Positions 7,477 through 15,744 of a DNA stretch of 19,877 nucleotides are shown in pieces. The translations under genes were made by a program, and so were the position numbers. Position 1 is the stretch's first letter. Every line of letters begins with the position of its first letter. The DNA comes from an uncultured Eubacteriales bacterium. GTDB taxonomy: Bacteria > Bacillota > Clostridia > Lachnospirales > Lachnospiraceae. Location of the stretch: positions 1 through 19,877 of the forward strand of contig CASEDW010000151.1 in assembly GCA_949286775.1 (NCBI GenBank), in the 5' to 3' direction. The notes below the pieces were generated by a model, which saw nothing but the letters and a program-made list of their open reading frames with translations, had not been told where the DNA came from and did no database searches.

Positions 7477-8813
7477 ACATCGAACTTCCCGAACATGTTG
7501 ACAATATAATAAAAATACTCGAGGACAACGGATATGAAGCTTATGCCGTCGGCGGATGCATAAGGGATGTGATATTAGGTCGCACGCCGAACGACTGGGA
7601 TATCACCACATCCGCGCTGCCAAAAGACGTCAAAAGATTGTTTAAAAGGACTGTCGATACAGGCATTGAACACGGCACGGTAACTGTTCTGATAAATGAT
7701 AAAAGCTATGAAGTCACGACATACAGAACTGACGGCGAGTATAAAGATTCAAGACATCCTGAAAACGTCGAATTCGTAAAAGAATTAAAAGAAGATCTGC
7801 TCAGGCGCGATTTTACTATAAATGCTATGGCCTTTAACTATGAAAAAGGACTTCAGGATCCTTTTGGAGGCTATGAAGACTTAAAGAAAAAAGTCATAAG
7901 ATGTGTCGGAAATCCGATGGAAAGACTTTCTGAAGACGCGCTGAGAATTCTTCGCGCCGTAAGATTTTCGGCTCAGCTTTCCTTTGAGATAGATGAAGAG
8001 ACAGAAAATGCCATAAGGATTTTAGCCCCGAATCTTTCAAAGATAAGCGCAGAGAGGATATGCACGGAGCTTATCAAACTTATTGTGTCGGATCATCCCG
8101 AATATCTTAAAAAAGCATACGAGCTTGGCATAACTAAAGTAATTCTTCCTGAACTTGATATAGCGTTTAAAACGCCTCAGAACAACAAATACCATATATA
8201 CAGTGTCGGAGATCATATAATAAAGACTGTGCAGTCAATAAAAGCCGACAAAGTTCTGCGTCTTACGATGTTGCTTCACGATATCGGAAAGCCTGAATCG
8301 CGAAAAACCGATTCCGACGGCGTCGATCATTTTAAAGGCCATGCCGAAATAAGCGTGGAGATGGCGGATGCCATATTAAAACGCCTGAAAATGGACAACG
8401 ATACGATCAGAAAAGTAAAAATCCTGATTAAATATCATGATCTGAGATTTCCGGCGGAGATCAAAAACGTCAGAAGAGCTATGAATAAAATAGGAACAGA
8501 AATGTTTCCCGACTTTATAAAAGTTCAGACGGCGGATACGCTTGGAAAAGGCGATTACGGAAAAGAAAAAATGCTTGAACACCTTGAAAGGATAAAAGAG
8601 CTCTACGGCGACGTGCTTAAAGAAAATCAGTGCGTGACGTTAAAACAGCTCGCGATAACAGGAAAAGACGTCATGAGTTTAGGCCTGAAGCCGGGGCCTG
8701 CGGTGGGAGAGCTTTTAAACGAAGCCCTGAATTTAGTCATAGATGATCCTGAAAAAAATGAAAAACAATATCTTTTAAATTATATTTTAAGAATAATACA
8801 TAAAAAAGTATAA
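7464..8813 (+). CDS. cca: CCA-adding tRNA nucleotidyltransferase with HD domain
   Basis: This 449-residue class II enzyme builds or repairs the 3' CCA end of tRNAs. The nucleotidyltransferase head shows YAVGGCIRDVILG and the metal-binding DWD (Asp44, Asp46). LRRDFTINAMAF and the RILRAVRFSAQL segment follow, the latter belonging to the RNA-binding neck. An HD domain follows, with LLHDIGKP (His272-Asp273), HAEISVEMA and a further His-Asp near 329 (KYHDLRFP). The start lies inside the 3' end of the aldo/keto reductase gene in another frame (13-base overlap). GTGGAGAAAA just before it gives a ribosome site, so translation is coupled. A CCA versus A-adding split cannot be decided by eye, but a full CCA enzyme is the default. 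Confidence 0.93.
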   Translation: MYEINIELPEHVDNIIKILEDNGYEAYAVGGCIRDVILGRTPNDWDITTSALPKDVKRLFKRTVDTGIEHGTVTVLINDKSYEVTTYRTDGEYKDSRHPENVEFVKELKEDLLRRDFTINAMAFNYEKGLQDPFGGYEDLKKKVIRCVGNPMERLSEDALRILRAVRFSAQLSFEIDEETENAIRILAPNLSKISAERICTELIKLIVSDHPEYLKKAYELGITKVILPELDIAFKTPQNNKYHIYSVGDHIIKTVQSIKADKVLRLTMLLHDIGKPESRKTDSDGVDHFKGHAEISVEMADAILKRLKMDNDTIRKVKILIKYHDLRFPAEIKNVRRAMNKIGTEMFPDFIKVQTADTLGKGDYGKEKMLEHLERIKELYGDVLKENQCVTLKQLAITGKDVMSLGLKPGPAVGELLNEALNLVIDDPEKNEKQYLLNYILRIIHKKV

Positions 8814-8861
8814 ATAAAACTATAAAAAACTATGATATTGAGTTACAGATAAAAGGAATGC

Positions 8862-8890
8862 TTGACAAAAGCCTACCTTGCGTTTATAAG
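8862..8890 (+). promoter_or_regulatory. Strong sigma-A promoter upstream of hup
   Basis: A perfect TTGACA at 8862-8867, a 17-nt spacer, and TATAAG at 8885-8890. Transcription would start near 8897, about 33 bases before the HU start codon, with AAAGGAG in between. Confidence 0.82.
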
Positions 8891-8929
8891 TATATAGGAT
8901 AAATTGAGATCAAAAGGAGAACTTTAATA

Positions 8930-9205
8930 ATGAAGAAAAATGAATTAATAGCAGCAGTTGCAGAAAAGACAGGATTAACAAAAGAAAATGCTAAAAATGC
9001 AGTTGAGGCTTTTATAGAGGTAGTTGGAGACGAGCTTAAAAAAGGCGAATCAGTTCAGCTCATCGGATTCGGAACATTTGATATTCTTGAGCGTCCTGAA
9101 AGACAGGGAAGAAATCCTCTTACAGGCGAAGAGATGACATTTAAAGCTTCTAAATCACCTCGTTTCAAAGCCGGAAAAGCTTTAAAAGACAAAGTAAACG
9201 CTTAA
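8930..9205 (+). CDS. hup: DNA-binding protein HU
   Basis: A 91-residue histone-like nucleoid protein that bends DNA as a dimer. It matches the family in length and signature: an N-terminal helical pair (MKKNELIAAVAEKTGLTKENA), GFGTFDI at about 46-52, and the DNA-embracing arm with RQGRNPLTGEEM. It has a strong promoter and an AAAGGAG site and is the first gene of the run through ftsH. RqcP follows after only 3 bases. Confidence 0.97.
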   Translation: MKKNELIAAVAEKTGLTKENAKNAVEAFIEVVGDELKKGESVQLIGFGTFDILERPERQGRNPLTGEEMTFKASKSPRFKAGKALKDKVNA

Positions 9206-9208
9206 TAG

Positions 9209-9448
9209 ATGAGACTGGACAAATTTTTAAAGGTATCAAGACTCATAAAACGCCGCACGGTCGCAAATGAAGCGTGCGACGCGGGAAGAGTTTCCATAAA
9301 CGGCAAAACGGCAAAGGCGTCGTCACAGATTAAAGCAGGAGACATCCTTGAAATACAGTTTGGAAACAGAACTGTCAAAGCGCAGATAGAAAACGTGCAG
9401 GAAACGGTGAAAAAAGACGACGCGGCAGATATGTATAAGATACTCTAA
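9209..9448 (+). CDS. rqcP: RqcP (YabO) S4-domain ribosome quality-control factor
   Basis: A 79-residue S4 RNA-binding protein. In B. subtilis RqcP works with RqcH to add alanine tails to nascent chains on stalled 50S subunits. The S4 core MRLDKFLKVSRLIKRRTVAN, followed by DAGRVSINGKTAKAS and VKAGDILEI-like text, is visible, and the length fits the family. No separate ribosome site is obvious in the 3-base gap after hup, so translational coupling is likely. Its position before divIC agrees with the B. subtilis order, but yabP and yabQ are absent between them. Confidence 0.92.
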   Translation: MRLDKFLKVSRLIKRRTVANEACDAGRVSINGKTAKASSQIKAGDILEIQFGNRTVKAQIENVQETVKKDDAADMYKIL

Positions 9449-9457
9449 GGAAATGTT

Positions 9458-9772
9458 ATGGCGAGAATCAAACATGCAAAAAAAAGAACGAAGAGATTAA
9501 ATCCGATGTCCGGCGCGATGATTGCTATCGTACTGGTCATGTTCATGCTGCTGATTGTTTTAGCCATAAACGGCATAAGCCTCAATGGAAAAATATCAAA
9601 TAATAACGCCCGCATCGACGATCTGCAGGAGCAGATAAGCGGCGAAGAACAGCGTACGGAAGATATCGAAGAGCTTCAGGAGTATATGAAGAGCGACGAG
9701 TATTATGAGCAGACCGCAAAGAACAAGCTGGGCTTCGTGAAAGACGGGGAAATTATATTTAAAGAAAAATGA
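9458..9772 (+). CDS. divIC: Septum formation initiator DivIC (FtsB-like)
   Basis: A 104-residue bitopic division protein. A basic cytoplasmic N-terminus (KHAKKRTKR) is followed by one membrane segment at about 20-40. An extracellular coiled coil (about 42-75, NNNARIDDLQEQISGEEQR) comes next, and then the conserved YYEQTAKNKLGFVKDGEIIF, typical of the DivIC/FtsB family. DivIC pairs with FtsL in the divisome. AAGGAAA lies just before the ATG, 9 bases after rqcP. Confidence 0.9.
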   Translation: MARIKHAKKRTKRLNPMSGAMIAIVLVMFMLLIVLAINGISLNGKISNNNARIDDLQEQISGEEQRTEDIEELQEYMKSDEYYEQTAKNKLGFVKDGEIIFKEK

Positions 9773-9787
9773 TACTTGATTCAATTC

Positions 9788-9821
9788 GCTCCCTTACATG
9801 AGGTATGGGAGCTTTATTTTT
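9788..9821 (+). terminator. Terminator-like hairpin between divIC and tilS
   Basis: GCTCCC (9788-9793) pairs with GGGAGC (9807-9812), extended by TAC/GTA after one mismatch, and is followed by TTTATTTTT (9813-9821). It is a good intrinsic terminator or attenuator that would reduce flow into tilS-ftsH. No promoter is visible between it and tilS, so partial read-through seems needed. Confidence 0.7.
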
Positions 9822-9840
9822 AAGCATCGCCGGAAAAAAC

Positions 9841-11232
9841 ATGAAAAAAGACACGGAAAAGATAATTAAATATATAAATAACAATAAAATCACAGAAGAA
9901 GGGGACAGTATCTGCGTCGGATTGTCGGGAGGAGCTGATTCGGTTTGCCTTCTTCAATTTTTGTTCGAGATAAAAGACAGGCTTAAGATTACGGTAAAAG
10001 CATTTCATGTAAACCATAGCTTAAGAGATGAAGAGAGCGACGGTGACGAGGAGTTCGCCCGCAGATTTTGCGAAGAGCGCGGCATAGAAATAAAATTTTT
10101 CAGATATGATATAAAAAAACTTGCCGAAGAAAACAAAAAAGGACTCGAGGAGACGGGCAGAATAGCAAGAAGACAGGCGGCTCAGATATGTATTGAAGAG
10201 GGATTCGCCTCAAAAATAGCGCTTGCCCACCATATAAACGACAGAGCCGAGACGGTATTGTTCAATATGGCAAGAGGCTCTTCGCTTTCGGGACTAAAAG
10301 GAATAGCCCCCGTAAACGGAAATATCATAAGGCCTCTGTTGTGCATGACACGTAAGGAAATAGAAGAATCGCTCAAAAGAAGAGACATTATCTGGCGCAC
10401 AGACAGCACCAATCTTGCGGACGATTATTCGAGAAATAAAATCAGATTAAACGTGCTGCCGTATTTTGAAAAATACATAAACCGGCAGAGCGTAAAACAC
10501 ATAAGCGCGGCAGCTTCCGATATAGAAGAGGCTGATCAGATAATAAGAGAACTTGCCGAAATAAAATCTGAAAAACTTACGGTTTCAGATAAAGAAGAAA
10601 TATTGATAAAACCGGAGATATTAAACGAGAAAAAGCTGACTGCGGGATATATCCTCATGGGAGCTTTGAAAAAGATGACGGGTACTCTGGTGGATCTTAC
10701 CCGCGGACACACGGAAGATATACTTGCGCTTATGACAAAACAGAACGGCAGATATATAGAGCTGCCCTACGGGATCGTCGCGAAAAGAGTATACCGAGGA
10801 ATAGAGCTTTCAAAGAAGAAAAGCGAAGAAAACGAAAGCCGTGACGAAGCGGTCAGATTTACAAAAGAAGATACAAAATTCGCAGGTATGAAGTTCAATG
10901 TCAGGGTGTTTGAAAACACCTATAGCGCGGACGCCATACCGAAAAAAAGATATACTAAATGGTTCGATTATGATAAAATTAACAATAATTGTATGATCAG
11001 ATTCCGCAATAGCGGCGACTATCTGATAACGGATAAAGAAGGTCATAAAAAGAAGTTAAAAGACTACTTTATCGATGAAAAAATCCCAAAAGAAGAGCGG
11101 GACAGACAGGTATGTTTCGCGGACGGATCAAAGATAATATGGGTCGTAGGACACAGGATCAGTGAAGACTGCAAGGTGTCCGAAGATACCAAAAAGATAA
11201 TAGAAATAAGTGTGTCAAAGGAGAGGGGATAA
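9841..11232 (+). CDS. tilS: tRNA(Ile)-lysidine synthase TilS
   Basis: TilS converts C34 of the CAU-anticodon tRNA-Ile to lysidine using ATP and lysine. The PP-loop SGGADS is at residues 29-34. FHVNHSLRDEESDGDEEF, the GRIARRQ segment, and HHINDRAETVLFNMARGS are family hallmarks, and the C-terminal TilS substrate-binding domain ends the 463 residues. I chose the ATG at 9841 because the earlier in-frame ATG at 9805 lies inside the terminator hairpin at 9788-9812. The stop overlaps the ftsH start by one base (TAATG). No hpt gene lies between tilS and ftsH, unlike B. subtilis. Confidence 0.93.
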   Translation: MKKDTEKIIKYINNNKITEEGDSICVGLSGGADSVCLLQFLFEIKDRLKITVKAFHVNHSLRDEESDGDEEFARRFCEERGIEIKFFRYDIKKLAEENKKGLEETGRIARRQAAQICIEEGFASKIALAHHINDRAETVLFNMARGSSLSGLKGIAPVNGNIIRPLLCMTRKEIEESLKRRDIIWRTDSTNLADDYSRNKIRLNVLPYFEKYINRQSVKHISAAASDIEEADQIIRELAEIKSEKLTVSDKEEILIKPEILNEKKLTAGYILMGALKKMTGTLVDLTRGHTEDILALMTKQNGRYIELPYGIVAKRVYRGIELSKKKSEENESRDEAVRFTKEDTKFAGMKFNVRVFENTYSADAIPKKRYTKWFDYDKINNNCMIRFRNSGDYLITDKEGHKKKLKDYFIDEKIPKEERDRQVCFADGSKIIWVVGHRISEDCKVSEDTKKIIEISVSKERG

Positions 11233-13058
11233 TGCGTAAACAATCTTACGGCTGGATATGGTATCTGGTATTTCTTGCCGTGATTTTCGGGGTGATTGTG
11301 TATTCAAGCAACGCGGATGCGGACAGACTTAAAGTGACCAATACCTCATACAATGAAGCAGTAGAATCAGGAATAATAAGCCAGGCCGTTATAGTCCAGA
11401 ATAAAGACGTTCCGACAGGATCGGTAGAATTCGAACTAAAAGACGGTACAAAGGGGAAAGTAAACGTCGCGGATACGAAAGAAGCGCAAACGCAGCTTGA
11501 AGAAAACAATATAGAGTATTCTATCAAAGATATGCCGGCGGACAGCATATGGACATGGATTACGCCGGTATTGCTGGGAATAATAATATTTGTATTTATC
11601 ATAAATATCATAGGGCGTTCGTCAGCATCCTCAGGAGGCACGAACGCTAAGATGATGAACTTCGGAAAGAGCAAAGCGCGCCTGACGACACAGGAAAATC
11701 AGAAAATCAGATTTACCGATGTGGCGGGACTTTCCGAGGAAAAAGAAGAGCTTGAGGAGATTGTCGATTTCCTCAAATCGCCGGAAAAATATACGAAACT
11801 TGGCGCGAGAATACCTAAAGGAGTTCTGCTCGTAGGACCTCCGGGAACAGGAAAAACACTCCTTGCAAAAGCCATCGCGGGAGAAGCGGGAGTTCCCTTT
11901 TTCTCTATTTCAGGCTCTGATTTCGTAGAGATGTTCGTCGGAGTAGGAGCTTCCCGAGTCAGAGACCTCTTTGACGACGCGAAGAAAAACCATCCATGTA
12001 TCGTATTTATCGACGAGATAGACGCTGTGGCAAGAAAGAGAGGCTCAGGCATGGGCGGAGGCCACGATGAAAGAGAGCAGACATTAAATCAGCTCCTCGT
12101 TGAGATGGACGGTTTCGGTGTAAACGAAGGAATCATAGTTATGGCCGCTACAAACCGTGTAGATATCCTCGATCCGGCCATAAGAAGACCGGGACGATTC
12201 GACAGGACGATCACAGTAGGCGCTCCCGACGTAAAGGGACGAGAAGAGATACTTAAAGTACATTCAAAGGACAAACCATTGGGCGACGACGTGGATCTTA
12301 AGCAGATAGCGCAGAATACCGCGGGATTTACGGGAGCCGACCTTGAAAATCTGATGAATGAAGCCGCCATAAGAGCAGCGGGATTAAACAAAGCCTATAT
12401 CAGCCAGGAAGACATCAAAGAATCATTTTTGAAGATAGGCGTAGGCAAAGAGAAAAAGAGCAAGATCATATCGGACGAAGAAAAGAGGATAACGGCTTAT
12501 CACGAGGCCGGACACGCCATACTGTTCCAGGTGCTTCCCGATATGAATCCTGTATATACGATATCGATCATACCGACAGGCATGGGCGCGGCAGGATATA
12601 CGATGCCTCAGATGGAAAAAGACAACATGTTTGAGACGAGAGGCAGAATGCTTCAGCGTATCATGGTAGGACTCGGAGGCAGAATAGCCGAAGAGCTTGT
12701 TTTTGACGATATCACAACAGGAGCTTCGCAGGATATCCGTCAGGTTACGGCCATAGCCAGAGCTATGGTAACAAAATACGGAATGTCGGATAAGCTCGGA
12801 CTTATATCGTACGACGACGATTCAGGAGAAGTATTTATCGGACGCGACTGGGGACATACGAAGAACTACAGCGAGGCAGTTGCTGCCGAAATTGATGAAG
12901 AAGTAAAATCAATAGTAAGCAAATGCTACGATAAAGCAAAAACGATTATCGTTGAAAACAGAAGGATACTTGACGAATGCGCCGCGCAGCTTCTTGAAAA
13001 AGAAAAACTTACGAGAGCGGAATTTGAGGAGATCTTTGAATCTTTTAAAGGGGAATGA
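11232..13058 (+). CDS. ftsH: ATP-dependent zinc metalloprotease FtsH
   Basis: A 608-residue membrane AAA+ protease that degrades misfolded membrane proteins and short-lived regulators. Membrane segments lie at about 6-25 and 107-126, flanking a small extracellular domain. The AAA module shows Walker A GPPGTGKT (202-209), Walker [10 protein letters not shown], and the second region of homology [20 protein letters not shown]. The zinc site is HEAGH (His424, Glu425, His428) with Asp501 in TGASQDI as the third ligand, matching the E. coli spacing. Length and C-terminus are normal. It is translationally coupled to tilS, and a GH13 enzyme follows after 3 bases. Confidence 0.98.
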   Translation: MRKQSYGWIWYLVFLAVIFGVIVYSSNADADRLKVTNTSYNEAVESGIISQAVIVQNKDVPTGSVEFELKDGTKGKVNVADTKEAQTQLEENNIEYSIKDMPADSIWTWITPVLLGIIIFVFIINIIGRSSASSGGTNAKMMNFGKSKARLTTQENQKIRFTDVAGLSEEKEELEEIVDFLKSPEKYTKLGARIPKGVLLVGPPGTGKTLLAKAIAGEAGVPFFSISGSDFVEMFVGVGASRVRDLFDDAKKNHPCIVFIDEIDAVARKRGSGMGGGHDEREQTLNQLLVEMDGFGVNEGIIVMAATNRVDILDPAIRRPGRFDRTITVGAPDVKGREEILKVHSKDKPLGDDVDLKQIAQNTAGFTGADLENLMNEAAIRAAGLNKAYISQEDIKESFLKIGVGKEKKSKIISDEEKRITAYHEAGHAILFQVLPDMNPVYTISIIPTGMGAAGYTMPQMEKDNMFETRGRMLQRIMVGLGGRIAEELVFDDITTGASQDIRQVTAIARAMVTKYGMSDKLGLISYDDDSGEVFIGRDWGHTKNYSEAVAAEIDEEVKSIVSKCYDKAKTIIVENRRILDECAAQLLEKEKLTRAEFEEIFESFKGE

Positions 13059-13061
13059 CAA

Positions 13062-15038
13062 ATGGAAGCAAGGTCGCTTTTTACTGATCAGACAGAGATG
13101 TTTATGACGCCGACACAGCCCAAAGTGGGGGATACCGTAACGGTGTTATTCAGGACGGGAAGATATCAGGCGTCCGGCGTATACTGCTGCGTCGACGGCG
13201 AAAAGCTGGAGATGCAGTGGATATATGACAAAAACGATTTTGATTATTACTCAGTAACATTCGGACTTGAAGATGAAGATAAATCGTCATATTACTTTGA
13301 ACTTTATGTGGAAGGCGAGCTTTGCTGGTATGGAAAAAAAGGAGTCGTGTATGTCGAAAGCGTAGTGACTCCTTTTGAGATAATACCCGGTTTTGAAGTG
13401 CCTGAATGGATTCAGGGCGCCGTCATGTATCAGATATTCGTTGACAGATTCAGAAACGGCGATCCGACAAATGACGTTCAGGACAATGAATACATATATC
13501 TGCGTACAAACGCCAAAAAGATTGAAAACTGGTACGAAACTCCAAAGACATTTGACGTATGCAACTTCTACGGAGGAGACCTTCAGGGAGTTATCGACAA
13601 GCTTGACTATCTGAAAGATCTCGGAATAGAAGTGCTCTATCTGAACCCTGTCTTTGTATCGCCTTCAAATCATAAATACGACGTACAGGATTATGACCAT
13701 ATAGATCCTCACTACGGAAAGATATTGAACCGCAAAAATATAAACGCGGATATCAAAAATCTCGAGGCCTCCGACAAGGTGTTCATAGAACTTGTTGAAA
13801 AAGCACATGAAAGAGGTATGAGAGTCATCCTTGACGGAGTATTTAATCACTGCAGCCACTTCAACAAATGGATGGACGTTCCGAAAAATTACGGAAAAAG
13901 AAAAACAAAAGACGCCGGCGCGTATGCCAACCCGAACAGCAGATACACCAGCTATTTCACGTTCAGGGATGAAAACAACACGGATTATGAATGCTGGTGG
14001 AACAATGAAAATCTGCCGAAACTCAATTATGAAGCGTCAGATGAACTCTATGAGGAGATGATGCGGATCGCTGAAAAATGGGTTTCGCCGCCGTTTAACG
14101 CCGACGGATGGAGACTTGACGTGGCGGCGGATCTCGGACATTCGAGGGAGTTTAATCATAAGTTCTGGCGTGATTTCAGAAAACATGTGAAAAAGGCGAA
14201 TCCAGAAGCCGTCATAATAGCGGAACACTATGAGGGCGCAAGCGAGTGGCTCAAGGGAGATCAGTGGGATACTGTCATGAATTATACGGCGTTTATGGAG
14301 CCCGTATCATGGTTTCTCACCGGAATGGAAAAGCATTCCGATCTTTGCCATTATGAACTCATAGGCAATTCATGGGCCTTTGAATCGGCGATGACGGAAT
14401 ACGCCAGCGAATTCATGCAGCCGTCTTTGTTCGCGACGATGAATCAGCTTGACAATCATGATCATTCGAGATTCTTAACCAGGACAAATCACTATGTGGG
14501 CCGCCTGAACGAAGAAAACGCGGTATGGGCCGGATTAAACGTAGACAAATATGTCATGCGGCAGGCTATAGTCATACAGATGACATGGCCGGGAGCTCCG
14601 TGTCTTTACTATGGAGACGAAGCCGGAGAGGTCGGATTTACTGATCCGGACAGCAGAAGGACGTTCCCATGGGGAAGAGAAGACAAATTCTTAACTGATT
14701 TTTATAAAAAATGCATAGGACTCAGAAAAGAATATCCGATGCTGCGCAATTCTTCGATAAAGATAATATACTGTGGCTACGGCATACTTTCGTATGTGAG
14801 GTTTGATGAAGAAAGACAGATATACGTCATAATATCCACCCTCGACAATCCAAAGAGGATTAAATTGCCAGTATGGATAAGCGGCAGAGGAGGCCATATC
14901 GAAAACGACAAATTGACGAGGCTGCTGTTTGTGGCAAGAGGCGTCGTCGAGTATGAACGTAAAGAAAAAAAGATAAGATACGGCTTGATGGATTTAACCG
15001 TCAGACCCCACAGCGCATATATATATTTAGGCGAATAA
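13062..15038 (+). CDS. GH13 alpha-glycosidase (neopullulanase/cyclomaltodextrinase type)
   Basis: A 658-residue family GH13 hydrolase that would act on alpha-1,4 or alpha-1,6 glucans. A beta-rich N-terminal domain (about 1-105) resembles the CBM34 module of neopullulanases. The catalytic barrel then starts at VMYQIFVDRF. Active-site residues are present: Asp353 (GWRLDVA, nucleophile), Glu388 (IAEHYE, acid/base) and the Asp in LDNHDHSRF (Asp467). VFNHC matches conserved region I. No signal peptide is seen, so it is likely cytoplasmic and acts on imported maltodextrins or cyclodextrins, or on glycogen. It begins 3 bases after ftsH and uses an SD inside it, an odd partnership probably reflecting shared transcription only. 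Confidence 0.88.
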   Translation: MEARSLFTDQTEMFMTPTQPKVGDTVTVLFRTGRYQASGVYCCVDGEKLEMQWIYDKNDFDYYSVTFGLEDEDKSSYYFELYVEGELCWYGKKGVVYVESVVTPFEIIPGFEVPEWIQGAVMYQIFVDRFRNGDPTNDVQDNEYIYLRTNAKKIENWYETPKTFDVCNFYGGDLQGVIDKLDYLKDLGIEVLYLNPVFVSPSNHKYDVQDYDHIDPHYGKILNRKNINADIKNLEASDKVFIELVEKAHERGMRVILDGVFNHCSHFNKWMDVPKNYGKRKTKDAGAYANPNSRYTSYFTFRDENNTDYECWWNNENLPKLNYEASDELYEEMMRIAEKWVSPPFNADGWRLDVAADLGHSREFNHKFWRDFRKHVKKANPEAVIIAEHYEGASEWLKGDQWDTVMNYTAFMEPVSWFLTGMEKHSDLCHYELIGNSWAFESAMTEYASEFMQPSLFATMNQLDNHDHSRFLTRTNHYVGRLNEENAVWAGLNVDKYVMRQAIVIQMTWPGAPCLYYGDEAGEVGFTDPDSRRTFPWGREDKFLTDFYKKCIGLRKEYPMLRNSSIKIIYCGYGILSYVRFDEERQIYVIISTLDNPKRIKLPVWISGRGGHIENDKLTRLLFVARGVVEYERKEKKIRYGLMDLTVRPHSAYIYLGE

Positions 15039-15048
15039 ATACCATAAT

Positions 15049-15068
15049 TGACGCAGCAGAGGGCGTCA
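15049..15068 (+). promoter_or_regulatory. Small inverted repeat before the Lrp-type gene
   Basis: TGACGC (15049-15054) and GCGTCA (15063-15068) form a perfect 6-bp inverted repeat with an 8-base spacer, directly ahead of the AGAGGT ribosome site. It could be an operator for the regulator encoded next or a leader hairpin. No sigma-A promoter is obvious in this 43-base gap. Confidence 0.3.
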
Positions 15069-15081
15069 GGCAGAGGTAAAT

Positions 15082-15531
15082 ATGGATAATACAGATTACA
15101 AGATATTAAAAATACTTCAGGAAAACGCCAGGGAAACAGCTTCAAGCATAAGCAAAAAGATCCACCTGTCGGTATCGGCAGTAACAGAGAGGATCAAAAA
15201 GCTTGAAGAGAGCGGTGTTATCAAATCATATACTATAGTAGTGGATGAGAGAAAAGTCGGATTCGCGATGACAAGTCTTATGGAAGTTCGTCTCGAAAAC
15301 CCGAAGTATTACGAGGGGTTCGCGCAGGCTGTGGCGAATATAGACGAGATCATATCCTGCTATTACAAGACAGGAGAATTTGATCTGCTGTTAAAAATCG
15401 GATGCGATTCGGGAGATGAACTGGCGGAGATCCACAGAAAGATCATGAATGTCGAGGGCGTCCTCGACACAAAGACTGATATAGTCGTAAAAAACGTAAA
15501 GAACAGCTATTCAATAATAAAACAGCCGTAA
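15082..15531 (+). CDS. Lrp/AsnC family transcriptional regulator
   Basis: The protein has 149 residues, the normal length. The N-terminal winged helix (about 1-60) shows DYKILKILQENARETASSISKKI, SVSAVTERIKKLEESGVI and the wing SYTIVVDERKVG. The RAM ligand domain (about 65-140) includes IISCYYKTGEFDLLLKI, with the GxxDxxL-type Gly-Glu-Phe-Asp segment. Such proteins bind amino acids and regulate metabolism as octamers or dimers of dimers. AGAGGT lies 8 bases before the ATG. It closes the ftsH run and is followed by the structured region at 15552-15619. The target is unknown. Confidence 0.9.
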   Translation: MDNTDYKILKILQENARETASSISKKIHLSVSAVTERIKKLEESGVIKSYTIVVDERKVGFAMTSLMEVRLENPKYYEGFAQAVANIDEIISCYYKTGEFDLLLKIGCDSGDELAEIHRKIMNVEGVLDTKTDIVVKNVKNSYSIIKQP

Positions 15532-15551
15532 TAAATGGCAAAAATATTAAG

Positions 15552-15619
15552 AGAAGTTTTCCAAAGGTAAACTTCCGGTCTGAGCAGTAATACGGAAGTT
15601 AGCTTCGGAAAACTTTTCT
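15552..15619 (+). terminator. Nested hairpins after the Lrp-type gene, probable terminator and boundary of the accessory operon
   Basis: An outer 11-bp arm AGAAGTTTTCC (15552-15562) pairs with GGAAAACTTTTCT (15607-15619, one extra T). Inside it AACTTCCG (15570-15577) pairs perfectly with CGGAAGTT (15593-15600). An alternative small hairpin, GAAG/CTTC (15595-15598 with 15603-15606), would compete with the inner arm. It lacks a long T-run (CTTTTCTGATTTT follows), so termination is probable rather than certain. Confidence 0.55.
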
Positions 15620-15643
15620 GATTTTAGAGGCAAGTGCAATTCA

Positions 15644-15703
15644 AGGACAAAAATGAACAGATCAGGACAAAACAAACCCTATTGAGATACAGTGTGCTAA
15701 AAT
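15644..15703 (+). promoter_or_regulatory. Activator-type promoter with LytTR-like direct repeats
   Basis: AGGACAAAA occurs twice, at 15644-15652 and 15664-15672, 20 bases start to start. This is close to the two-turn spacing of 9-bp half sites bound by AgrA/ComE-type LytTR regulators. The second copy ends just before the expected -35 position, which has no consensus. An extended -10, TGCTAAAAT (15695-15703), follows. A poor -35 with upstream repeats is the usual layout of an activator-dependent promoter, probably driven by the regulator encoded next. Confidence 0.5.
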
Positions 15704-15727
15704 AAAGCAAACTGAGTTTTGGTGTGT

Positions 15728-15734
15728 GGGGGGG
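15728..15734 (+). repeat. G7 homopolymer at the response-regulator start
   Basis: Seven consecutive G residues follow a GTGTGT stretch and lie where the Shine-Dalgarno sequence of the response regulator would be, or inside its first codons if a GTG upstream is used. Such tracts can slip during replication. Confidence 0.6.
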
Positions 15735-15744
15735 TGTGAGAGAA

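Noticed and set aside
9805..9840. Upstream ATG of tilS at 9805
   Set aside because: It lies inside a terminator hairpin and would add twelve residues not seen in the family; no ribosome binding site precedes it.
15724..15744. GTG starts at 15724 or 15736 for the response regulator
   Set aside because: The first would place the G7 tract inside the coding region and the second leaves almost no SD spacing. TTG at 15745 gives the usual MKVAVLDDD start. Not excluded.
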